Below are positions 23,226 to 31,900 of a stretch of DNA of 35,663 bases, one piece after another. The stretch spans positions 1 to 35,663 of the forward strand of contig CAYONP010000062.1 in the NCBI GenBank assembly GCA_964405335.1, written 5' to 3'. The stretch comes from CAYONP01 sp964405335 (GTDB taxonomy: Bacteria; Armatimonadota; UBA10988). The translations under genes were made by a program, and so were the position numbers. Position 1 is the first letter of the stretch, and the number at the start of each line of letters is the position of its first letter. The notes beneath the pieces were generated by a model. That model was not told the DNA's origin, searched no databases, and saw only the letters and a program-made list of their open reading frames with translations.

Positions 23226-25193
23226 ATGCGCATCGGTCGGCGCCGTGAGCCCTGGTCAGAACGCCGCCGCCTGAGCGATGCCGGCAAGCCGGGCGATCGG
23301 TGGCCAGGCTCGCGGTTCAGTCTGCGCCGGCCCGACGACCCGCGCCCCGACAACCTCCGGCTGCTGCTGGTGGTCGCCGGGGTCGCCGCGCTGGCCGTGC
23401 TGGCCGGCCGGTTGCCCACGCTGCTTCGCCCGCCGCCGAAGGTCGACTACCTCGACCTACCGCGGCGATGGTCGCTCTACCTGCCGGCGGCCGACGGCGC
23501 TCGGCTGGCCACCGAAGTCTTCCTGCCGGGGACGATCCGCGCCGACCACCGGGCCGGCACGGTCCTCCGCCTCACCCGCGCCTGGCGTGTGGCAGAGGTG
23601 GCCGGCGGCGGCCCGGCGGCCGAGGTGGCTCCGCCCGAGGCCGGGCCGCTCAACGGGCAGGGCCTGGTGCTCGTCGTCGTCGACGCGCGCGGCAGCGGCG
23701 CCTCGAGCGGCCGGCGCGAGGCCGAACTCAGCCTCCATGACCGCTCCGACCTGCGCGCCGTGATCGACTGGATCGTCGCCCAGCCGTGGAGCAACGGTCG
23801 CGTCGGCCTCTACGGCGACGGCTGGGACGGGCAGGTCGCCGCTCTGGCCGGCGCGCTGGGCCACCCGGCGGTGCGCTCGGCGGTGCCTCATTTCAGCCAC
23901 TGGGACCCGCTGTTCGAGCGGTACCGGCCCGGCGGATTGGTGGCCGCGGGCTACCTGGCCGAAGCCGCCCGCGCGCAGGCCGAGCTGGACGCCGGGCGGG
24001 TCGAACGTCGTGCGGCAGACGGTTCGGTCACGGTGCTGCAGCCGCTGCGCGTGGCCACCGACTCCGACGGCCGGCTGCTGGCCGGCGCGGTGGCCGAGCA
24101 CGCCGCGAATGCCGACCTGGCCGACCAGGTGCGCCGGGTCGAGTACCGGGACTCGGCGCAGATGGCCGAGTGGTTCGGGCGCGAGTCGCCGCTCGCGCTC
24201 AAGTTGCAGACGGCGCGCGCCGCGGTGCCGACCTATCTCTGGGCCGGTTGGTTCGACGCGGCCACGGCGCTGGCCGCTGTGCGGCGGTTCGAGTCGCAGC
24301 CGGGCCCGCTGCAGGTGGTCATCGGTCCGTGGGGGCACGGTGGTGAACGGGCGCTCGACCCGTTGTTGCCGGGTGAGCGGATTGACCAGGGCGAGCTGGG
24401 CGACGCCGCGGCCGCCTCGGCCGACTTCCTGCACGGCCTGCTGCACATCGATCCCAGCGCACCGCCCTACGAGCCGGGCCGCTGGCTGAAATACTATGTT
24501 CTCGGCACGCAGTCGTGGCGCCTGACCGATCATTGGCCGCCCAAGGCCGTCTATCAGCGCGAGTGGTATTTCGCACCGAACGGCGAGCTGAGCCGCGAAC
24601 CGCCGCGCGAACCCGAGGCGAGCGACGCCTACACCGTCACGCCCGCCGCCACCTCGGGCCAGACCAACCGCTGGCTCGGCGGGCTGCCCGGCCGCAACGT
24701 GGCTTACCCCGACCGTCGCGAAGCCGACCGCCGGTTGCTGACCTACACCAGCCGCCCATTGGTGCAAGACCTCGAGTTCGAAGGTCATCCGGTGCTGCAC
24801 CTCGAACTCTCCTCGGACGTGCAGGACATTGGGCTGTTCGTCTATCTCGAGGCGGTGCGGCAGGATGGCTACGTGGCCTATTTGACTGAAGGGGTGTTTC
24901 GGGCGCGGCACCGGGTCTATGCGACCGATCCGGCGCCCTACCCGGTGCACGGGCCGTACCACTCGTTCCGCCGCGGCGAGTCGAAGGCCCTGACCCCCGG
25001 TGTGCCGGCCCAGATCGGGTTTGAGCTGATGCCGATTGCCGCCGTGATTCCGGCGGGCTGGTACTTGCGGGTGGCCATCGCCGGCGCCGACGCAGGCACC
25101 TTTGAGCAGGTGCCGGCCGACCGCGCCGCCAACCTGACCGTCTTCCGCGACGCGCTGCGCGCCTCGCGACTGACCTTGCCCGAAGTGCCGTAG
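23226..25193 (+). CDS. Membrane-anchored CocE/NonD (S15-type) hydrolase homologue lacking the nucleophile serine
   Basis: The 655-residue product has an Arg-rich cytoplasmic start, one membrane helix at about 45-62 (LLLVVAGVAALAVLAG), and then the CocE/X-Pro dipeptidyl peptidase fold. It has an alpha/beta hydrolase core (VDARGSGASSGRREAEL, DLRAVIDWIVAQPWSNGRVGLYG) and a C-terminal jelly-roll (VQDIGLFVYLEAVRQDGYVAYLTEG). The candidate Asp is in LWAGWFDAA and the His in GPWGHGG. At the nucleophile elbow, usually G-x-S-Y-x-G, the sequence reads GDGWDG, with glycine at residue 199 (codon 23820-23822). The ATG at 23226 is favoured by AGGA spacing, with 23217 as the alternative. It may be a pseudoenzyme. 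Confidence 0.85.
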   Translation: MRIGRRREPWSERRRLSDAGKPGDRWPGSRFSLRRPDDPRPDNLRLLLVVAGVAALAVLAGRLPTLLRPPPKVDYLDLPRRWSLYLPAADGARLATEVFLPGTIRADHRAGTVLRLTRAWRVAEVAGGGPAAEVAPPEAGPLNGQGLVLVVVDARGSGASSGRREAELSLHDRSDLRAVIDWIVAQPWSNGRVGLYGDGWDGQVAALAGALGHPAVRSAVPHFSHWDPLFERYRPGGLVAAGYLAEAARAQAELDAGRVERRAADGSVTVLQPLRVATDSDGRLLAGAVAEHAANADLADQVRRVEYRDSAQMAEWFGRESPLALKLQTARAAVPTYLWAGWFDAATALAAVRRFESQPGPLQVVIGPWGHGGERALDPLLPGERIDQGELGDAAAASADFLHGLLHIDPSAPPYEPGRWLKYYVLGTQSWRLTDHWPPKAVYQREWYFAPNGELSREPPREPEASDAYTVTPAATSGQTNRWLGGLPGRNVAYPDRREADRRLLTYTSRPLVQDLEFEGHPVLHLELSSDVQDIGLFVYLEAVRQDGYVAYLTEGVFRARHRVYATDPAPYPVHGPYHSFRRGESKALTPGVPAQIGFELMPIAAVIPAGWYLRVAIAGADAGTFEQVPADRAANLTVFRDALRASRLTLPEVP

Positions 25194-25201
25194 GAGCCGA
25201 G

Positions 25202-26200
25202 GTGAGCGACCTCTACCCGCTGCTGTGCGAGCCGGTGCTCAAAGAGCGCATCTGGGGCGGGCGAGCCCTGGCCGAACGCTACGGCAAGAGCGCACCGGAC
25301 GGCGTCACCGTCGGCGAGTCATGGGAGGTCGCCGACCTGGCCGAGGGCACCAGCCGGATCGACAACGGCCCGCTGGCCGGGCGCACGCTGACCGAACTGC
25401 AGGCCGAGCAGGGCGCCGCGCTGGCCGGCACCGCCTGGCCCGCCGGGCGGTTCCCACTGCTGGTCAAGCTGCTCGATACCGCGCAGGACCTGAGTGTTCA
25501 GGTGCATCCCTCGGCCGCCGACTGCGCCCGCTGGTTCCCCGGCCACCAGGCGAAGGACGAAACCTGGATCGTGGTCGAAGCGGCGACCGGGGCGCGGGTC
25601 ATCCACGGCACCCGGCCCGGCATCCGGCCGCACCAGTTCGAGCGCCACACGCGCGCCGGGACCGTCGTCCAGTGCCTGCGCGAGCGCGTCGTGGTCGCCG
25701 GCATGGCCCTGCGCACCGCGCCGGGGGTGGTCCACGCGCTCGGGGCCGGGGTGGTGGTGCTCGAGATCCAGCAGCCGAGCGACTCGACCTTCCGGCTGCA
25801 CGACTACGGCCGCGGCCGCGAGCTTCATGTCGAGGAGGCGCTCCGCGTCACCCGGCTCGATCTCACCGACGAGCCGCTGCTCCGCGTTCGCTCGACCGCC
25901 TGCCCCTGGGGCCGGCACGACCTGGTCGTCGACGTGCCGGCTTACCGGATCGAGCGCCTGCACGTCGCCGAGCCGCTGGCCTGGCAGGTCTCGCCGCGCA
26001 CGGCTCAGACGGTCACCTGCCTGGCCGGCGGCGGCACGCTGTTCGGCGCGGGGGTCGGCGTCGAGCTGACCGCCGGCGCCACCTGCCTGCTGCCGGCCGG
26101 GCTGGGCGAGGTCTCGTTCGCGCCCGCGGCGCCGTCGGTGGTGGTGCTCGCCGGCGCCTCGGGCGAGCCGCTGTGCGAGCCGATCGGCGGCCCGGCGTGA
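25202..26200 (+). CDS. manA: Mannose-6-phosphate isomerase, short type I
   Basis: ManA interconverts mannose-6-phosphate and fructose-6-phosphate with zinc. The 332-residue length fits the short bacterial type. The zinc ligands are Gln100 and His102 in SVQVHPSA, Glu120 in KDETWIV and His179 in PGVVHALGAG. The opening LYPLLCEPVLKERIWGGRAL is typical, with an unusual LL(C)EP. The GTG start at 25202 has AGGAG about 5 bases upstream at the end of the preceding gene. It overlaps the following phosphohexomutase gene by four bases (GTGA). Together the two genes link fructose-6-phosphate to mannose-1-phosphate. Confidence 0.93.
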   Translation: MSDLYPLLCEPVLKERIWGGRALAERYGKSAPDGVTVGESWEVADLAEGTSRIDNGPLAGRTLTELQAEQGAALAGTAWPAGRFPLLVKLLDTAQDLSVQVHPSAADCARWFPGHQAKDETWIVVEAATGARVIHGTRPGIRPHQFERHTRAGTVVQCLRERVVVAGMALRTAPGVVHALGAGVVVLEIQQPSDSTFRLHDYGRGRELHVEEALRVTRLDLTDEPLLRVRSTACPWGRHDLVVDVPAYRIERLHVAEPLAWQVSPRTAQTVTCLAGGGTLFGAGVGVELTAGATCLLPAGLGEVSFAPAAPSVVVLAGASGEPLCEPIGGPA

Positions 26201-27570
26201 GCGACCGGACCGCCTGCTTCAAGGCCTACGACATCCGCGGCCGGGTACCGGCCGAACTCGACGCCGGGCTGGCCTATCAGCTCGGCCTGGCCTACGCGCG
26301 CGAGCTGCGGCCGCCTGGCGAGGTGGCCGTTGGGTACGACATCCGGCCGTCGAGCCTCGCGCTGGCTCGTGCGCTGAGCGCCGGGCTGCGCGACGGCGGC
26401 AGCGACGTGGCGCTGCTCGGCCTGTGCGGCACCGAGGTGGTCTACCACGCCGCCGCCTGCCCCGGCCGCGGCGGCGGGATCATGATCACCGCCAGCCACA
26501 ACCCGGCCGAGTACAACGGCCTCAAGCTGGTCATCGTCGATGCGGCGCGCGGGGTCGTTCGGCCGGTCACGCGCAACAACGGACTGGAGCGGCTTGAGGC
26601 CTGTGTCGAGGCCATCCTCGAGCCGGCCGGCGAACCGGGCGCGGCGACCGCGGTCGATGAGACGGAGCGATACGCCGAGCGCGTCCTACGGTTCATCGAT
26701 GGAGCCGAGTTGGCGCCGCTGAAGGTGGTGGTCAATGCCGGCAACGGCTGCGCCGGGCCGTTTGTCGACGCGCTTGCCCCGCGGCTGCCGTTCGAGCTGG
26801 TCCGGGTCCATCACGAGCCCGACGGCACCTTCCCCCACGGCGTGCCGAACCCGCTGCTGCCCGAGAACCGGACGGCCACCGCCGAGGCCGTCCGCCGGCA
26901 CGGCGCCGATCTGGGCGTCGCCTGGGACGGCGACTTCGACCGCTGCTTCCTGTTCGACGAGCAGGCCGAGTTCGTCGAGGGCTACTACATCGTCGGCCTG
27001 CTGGCCGAGGAGCTCCTCCGCCGGCACGGCGGCGGGCGCGTCGTCCACGACCCGCGGCTCTACTGGAACACCGTCGACCAGGTCACCGCCGCGGGCGGCC
27101 GGCCGGTTCGCTCGAAGACCGGTCACGCGCGGATCAAGGAGGTGATGGTCGAGCAGGACTGCCTCTACGGCGGCGAGATGTCGGCCCACCACTACTTCCG
27201 CGACTTCGCTTACTGCGACACCGGCATGGTGCCGTGGCTGCTCGTCGCCGCGGCCATCAGCCGCACCGGCCGGCCGCTCGGCGAGCTGGTCGGCGAGCGA
27301 CAGACGGCGTTCCCGTGCAGCGGCGAGATCAACCGCGAAGTGGCCGATCCCGGCCGGCTGTTCGACGCGGTCGAGGCTGCCTATGCGCCGCGGGCCGCGG
27401 CGGCCAACCGCTTCGACGGCCTGTCGATGGAGTGCGGCGAGTGGCGGTTCAACCTGCGGCAATCGGACACCCAGCCCGAGCTGGTGCGCCTCAACGTCGA
27501 GTCGCGCGGCGACGCCGAGTTGATGCGGGCGAAGACCGACGAGCTGCTGGCCCTGCTGGGCCGGCTCTGA
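26197..27570 (+). CDS. Phosphomannomutase/phosphoglucomutase
   Basis: This alpha-D-phosphohexomutase moves the phosphate between C6 and C1 of mannose or glucose. The 457-residue length is normal. The opening CFKAYDIRGRVPAEL is typical. The phosphoserine loop is Ser100 in ITASHNP, the metal loop is DGDFDR (244-249), the sugar-binding loop is GEMSAHHYF (from about 326), and the phosphate-binding loop is in the C-terminal domain (NLRQSDTQPELVRLN). CpsG/ManB-type products are closest, but glucose activity cannot be excluded. GTG at 26197 overlaps the manA stop. It supplies GDP-mannose precursors for glycoconjugates. Confidence 0.93.
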   Translation: MSDRTACFKAYDIRGRVPAELDAGLAYQLGLAYARELRPPGEVAVGYDIRPSSLALARALSAGLRDGGSDVALLGLCGTEVVYHAAACPGRGGGIMITASHNPAEYNGLKLVIVDAARGVVRPVTRNNGLERLEACVEAILEPAGEPGAATAVDETERYAERVLRFIDGAELAPLKVVVNAGNGCAGPFVDALAPRLPFELVRVHHEPDGTFPHGVPNPLLPENRTATAEAVRRHGADLGVAWDGDFDRCFLFDEQAEFVEGYYIVGLLAEELLRRHGGGRVVHDPRLYWNTVDQVTAAGGRPVRSKTGHARIKEVMVEQDCLYGGEMSAHHYFRDFAYCDTGMVPWLLVAAAISRTGRPLGELVGERQTAFPCSGEINREVADPGRLFDAVEAAYAPRAAAANRFDGLSMECGEWRFNLRQSDTQPELVRLNVESRGDAELMRAKTDELLALLGRL

Positions 27571-27594
27571 GGGCGCCCGCCACTCGTCGTCGAG

Positions 27595-27682
27595 GCGGGT
27601 CTCCGACCCGCTCGTCGGCGACCGGATCCGCTCTCGAGGCGGGTTCGTAGGCATTCGGGCAGGCCTGAGACCTGCCCCTACC
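27595..27682. repeat. Compound intergenic REP-like palindromes
   Basis: GCGGGTC-TCC-GACCCGC (27595-27611) is a perfect 7-base hairpin, and part of it recurs as GAGGCGGGT at about 27636-27644. GGGCAGG and CCTGCCC (27657-27677) flank seven bases and are followed by CTACC, so the element read from the other strand has a GTAG head. They fill the space between the convergent phosphohexomutase and SGNH genes. Confidence 0.7.
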
Positions 27683-27699
27683 GTGGATGTCGGTACGCC

Positions 27700-28863
27700 C
27701 TATTGGCCGGCGGCCACTCCCGCGGCGAGCAGCGCGTGGACCTCGAATCGCGTTCCTCCGCTGCCGGGGTGATGCTCGGGCAGCAGCTCCAGCTCGATCC
27801 GGTGCTTGCCGGGCGGCAGGTCGCGGGCGAGTAGCTCCACCGCCGAGTAGCCGCCCCAGTCGGCGTCGAACCAGGCTTCGCAGATGACCGGGTCGGCCTC
27901 GTCGATGCGCACCGCCACGCGGCCCATGTCGCCCTTGATGCGCTGGAAGACGAGCATGAACGCGCTGCCCGACGCCTCGATAACCAGCCGGCTGCCAGGT
28001 TCGGTGGCTGCCCAGCCCGGACCCAGCCGGCTGGTCACGGTCGGGGCGAAGCCGGCGCTCTCCACCACGGTGGCCAGGTCGGCCGTCAACAGGCGGCCGT
28101 GTTCGAACGTGTCGCTGAGCAGCGGCGCCGGCAGCGGGCCGAGTAGCCGCAATCGGTTGTCGGGCGGCAGGTCGGCTAGGACGGCGGCGAGCGCGTCGGC
28201 CAGGAACCGCGCGCAGAGGGCGTGGCCCAGATCGTTGGGATGCACGAGATCGGCCTCGACCGCCTCCCAGGCCAGGCGACCGGCGGCGATCTCAGGCCAG
28301 ACCGCATCGCGGAAGCTGACCCGCGGCAGGCCGTAGTGGTCGCCGACCCGCCCATGCTGCTCCTGCGCATTGCCGCCGTCGCGGTGCATGGTGTGGAGCA
28401 GCATCACCGCGGGCTGCTGCGGCTGGCTCAAGATCTGGCGCATCAAGCCCTCGAGCGTCTCGGCGGCCAGCTCGCTGTTTGGGTCGTTGACCGAGAACTC
28501 GATCACCACCAGGTCGGGCTGGTGCGGCAGCACGTCCCGGGCACAGCGATGCGCGCCGAGATCGCTGCCGGTGGCACCGATGCCGGCGTTGTGAAACCGG
28601 ATCTCGGTCTGCGGGAAGGTCTCGCCGAGGCACGCGGCGAGCCGGTTGGCCCAGCGGTACTCGACGCGACTGGCCGCGGCGCCCTCGGTGATGGAGCCCC
28701 CGATGGTGACCAGCGAGATTGCCTCACCGCGCCGGGCCTTGGCCAACACCTGCTGGAGCCGAGAGACATCGCCGGCGGCGGCCTGGGCGCGCGCGCTCAG
28801 CGCCGGAAGGTCGAGCGCCGGCTCGCCGGCGAGCATGAGGCAGGTCAGTCCACCGAGAATCAT
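27700..28863 (-). CDS. Secreted SGNH/GDSL hydrolase with C-terminal beta-sandwich domain
   Basis: The 387-residue product is a likely carbohydrate or ester O-deacylase. The catalytic set is Ser57 in TIGGSITEG, a glycine in NAGIGATGSD (about 92-101), Asn126 in EFSVNDPN, and Asp205/His208 in EADLVHPND. After about residue 240 a second domain appears to be a jelly-roll (LVIEASGSAFMLVFQRIKGD, GKHRIELELLPEHHPG). The ATG at 28861-28863 has GGAG 6 bases upstream. The short N-terminus MILGGLTCLMLAGEPA is a weak Sec signal. It is divergent from the large GH99-like gene with 79 bases between, so shared regulation is possible. Confidence 0.86.
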   Translation of the reverse strand: MILGGLTCLMLAGEPALDLPALSARAQAAAGDVSRLQQVLAKARRGEAISLVTIGGSITEGAAASRVEYRWANRLAACLGETFPQTEIRFHNAGIGATGSDLGAHRCARDVLPHQPDLVVIEFSVNDPNSELAAETLEGLMRQILSQPQQPAVMLLHTMHRDGGNAQEQHGRVGDHYGLPRVSFRDAVWPEIAAGRLAWEAVEADLVHPNDLGHALCARFLADALAAVLADLPPDNRLRLLGPLPAPLLSDTFEHGRLLTADLATVVESAGFAPTVTSRLGPGWAATEPGSRLVIEASGSAFMLVFQRIKGDMGRVAVRIDEADPVICEAWFDADWGGYSAVELLARDLPPGKHRIELELLPEHHPGSGGTRFEVHALLAAGVAAGQ

Positions 28864-28942
28864 CGCCAACTCCACAGAAACGCAACAAGGACCCGGGCGG
28901 CCCGGCGGCAACAGAGCAGCGTCGCGCGCCCCGGAGGTGGTC

Positions 28943-31900
28943 ATGAGATCGACGCTCGCCCTCCCGATCTTGCCGGTCCTGCTCGCCGTTCCGGCCGCGG
29001 CGGTCGATTCGCCGTGGATTTCGGATACCTACTTCTACTGGTACAGTTGGGACGGCCCCGAGAAGCTGGGCGCCTGGATGGGCGGGGTCTACAACACGCC
29101 GCTCTCCGGTTACTACGACTCGCGCTCAGTGGCCGACAACACGCAGCAGCTCCACACCGCCAGCGAGTGGGGCCTGACCCACCACTTCATGGACTACTGG
29201 GGCCCCGGCTGGCAGGGCGAGGACGGCGGCCCGCGCGAGACCATCCTGATGCGGGCGACCGAGGCAGTCCGCGCCGCCGGCTATCCGATCTTCATGAGCG
29301 TCTACCAGGACGGCGAAGATTTCGACATGGCCGAGTTCGCGCGCAACCTCGACCCGGGGCGTGACGCACACTTCTACTTCGATCTGTTCGGCCGGCACGA
29401 GGCGTTCCCGAAGATTGGGGGCAAACCGGCGGCGCTGATCTATGCCCGCAACGGCGTCCCGAAGCAGAGCGTCACCGACGAGACCTTCCGCGCCGCGATG
29501 CAGGCCAAGTATGGCACCCTCGCCGCGCTGAACGCACGCTGGGGCACCGGCTTCACCTCCTTCGACGAGGTCAAGCTCGACTTCGGCGCCGGGTTTCCGC
29601 GCTATGAGAGCATCAAGCACCAGTACGCCGTGTGGCAGGCCGAGTGGGAGCGGACCAACGCGGCGGCGCAGCGGCTGTGGGGCCTGCCCGGCGTGCTCTG
29701 CTCGTTCGACATCGCCTATCAGCCGTTCCGCGGCTGGGGCTATAGCGACATGAACCGGGTCTTTCTCGGTCCGCACAGCTATGCCGGCATCTTCGGCCGG
29801 CCCGAGGCCGAGGGCACCGAGCGGTTCATTCAGGCGCAGGTGGCCAAGGCCTATGGCGGGCTCTTCTTCGACACCTTCAAGAACTTCTATCACGACTGGG
29901 AGATCCGCCTGCCCGGCATCACTTATGTCGAGCTGTTCGACGCCTTCGACCGCTTCTGGGTCAACGTGCTGCTGAACAAGAGCGAGGCCCTGCTGCACCT
30001 GAGCTGGAACGAATGGTGGGAGGGCAGCAACCTCGAGCCGTGTCTCGAGTATGGCAAGCTCTACGGCGAGAAGAACCTGCTCTGGGCCAGCGTCATGCAG
30101 CAGTGCTTCCCGTCGATCCGCGACTGGAACCAGGGCGCCCGCGTGGCCGTGTTGCTCAACGACTGGCACTGGTACGCCGGGGCCAACAGCCAGGACGACA
30201 TCTACGGCTGCATCGAGGCGCTGCGCCGCGGCGGGGCGGTGTTCGACCTGCTCGCCGACGACCACGTCACCGCCGAGAAGCTGGCGCAGTTCGAGGTCAT
30301 CGTTGCCCCGGCCGCCGGGGTCGGGCTGGGCTTCAATGCCGCCGGCGAGCCGATCCTCCCGCTGCTGCGCCAGTGGGTCGAGGGCGTCCCCGGTCGCAAG
30401 CTGATCCTCAGCCGCGTGCCCGGCGGGGTCGACCCGGCCAGCGGCCTCAGCGTCGCCGACTGGCTGCTGCTGCGGCCGTGGCAGGGCACCGCCGCGGCGA
30501 CCGCGCCGGGCGACGACATGAACCTGTTTGTCGACGTCGGCACCGCCGGCGACGATGACTTCCTGATCAGCGGCGCCACGTTCCATGAGGACTGGGGCCG
30601 CCTGCCGGCCGAAAGCTACGGCGCCCGTGCCGAGGCCTACACCGTCCGCTGGACGCCCGGCGTCGGCAACCAGACCCTCTTTGTCGTGCCGCTCTCGCCG
30701 CACCGCGAGCACATCGTCCGCTTCGGCGGCTCGGTGCTGTGGGATAACAGCGTCCGGCTGCTGCTCAACGGCGTCGAGGTGGCGACCGTCGACGTGGTGC
30801 CGGGCGACAGTGAGTACGAGGCGACCATCCCCGCCGCGGCCGTCGGCGACGCGACCACCGGCGAGCTGGTGTTCGAGTGGCGGCAATCGCACATCCCATC
30901 CGAGCGCGAGCCGGAGCGCTTCCCGACCGAGGCGCGGGTGTGCAACCTGGCGCTCGACTACCTCCAGGTGGCCACCGCCGGCACGCCGCTGAGCCGGCAG
31001 AACAACTACCGCATCGTGCAGCACGGCGTCCGCTCGACCGATGCCGCGCCGGCCAGCCTGCGTGGCGAGTGGCAGACCGGCTACACGCGTCGCGACAGGC
31101 TGGCCGGCGGCACCGCGCTGACGGTCAACAGCGCCGACGGCTCGCCGCGCGACATGCTGATCGAAGCCGGCGAGGTGAAGGTCTGGTACTGCGACGGCCT
31201 GCTCGGTGCGGTTGAGGATCCGAGCTATCTCGACGGCATCCTGGCCTGGGCGGGAGTGACGGGCGAGTTCCAGGTCACCGGCCGCGACATCGCCTGGTCG
31301 ACCCTGAAGGCCGGCGACACGACCGTGGTGCTGCTCGACAACCAGGCGGCGACCGAGCGGCGCGACGTGCGCGTCACCGCGCCGGCGGGCGAGCTGCCGC
31401 TGGCCGAGGTGCGGGCGATCAGCCGCAATGGCCGCGAGTTCGCCGGGCTGTTCGAGCCGAGCGCGAGCATCCGCGATCAGCTCAGCAGCTATGGCGCCTA
31501 CACCTTCGTCCGCTCGGCGGTGCGGGTGATCACGCCGAGCCTCGACGTGCTGCCGGGCGAGACGCGGACGATCGGCGTCGAGCTGACCAACCTGACCGAT
31601 GCGCCGGCGCGCGGCGCGCTGGGCAACGGCTGGCACCTGCCCAGCCTCAGAGTCGAGCCGGCGACGTTCGAGTTGGCCCCGCGCGAGACGAAGACCGTGC
31701 CGCTGACGATCGTCGCCCGCGACGACTGCGACTGGGGGCGCAAGACCATCGTCCTCGACCTCGAGGCCAATGGCCGACACAGCTTCCTCTGGCGGCCGGT
31801 GCGGGTCTGGAAGCCGGCGGTGATCGAACTGGCCGGCTCGGTGGTCTTCGCCGAGGCGCCGGTGGTCACGCTCCGCCGGCCGCGGATCGAGCAGGGCGTC

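Noticed and set aside
29126..31780. 884-codon open frame on the minus strand inside the large GH99-like gene
   Set aside because: It has no family motifs and its composition (Arg, His, Ala, Val, Gly-rich) is what the complement of GC-rich coding DNA gives. The plus-strand frame has a signal peptide, domains and a ribosome binding site.
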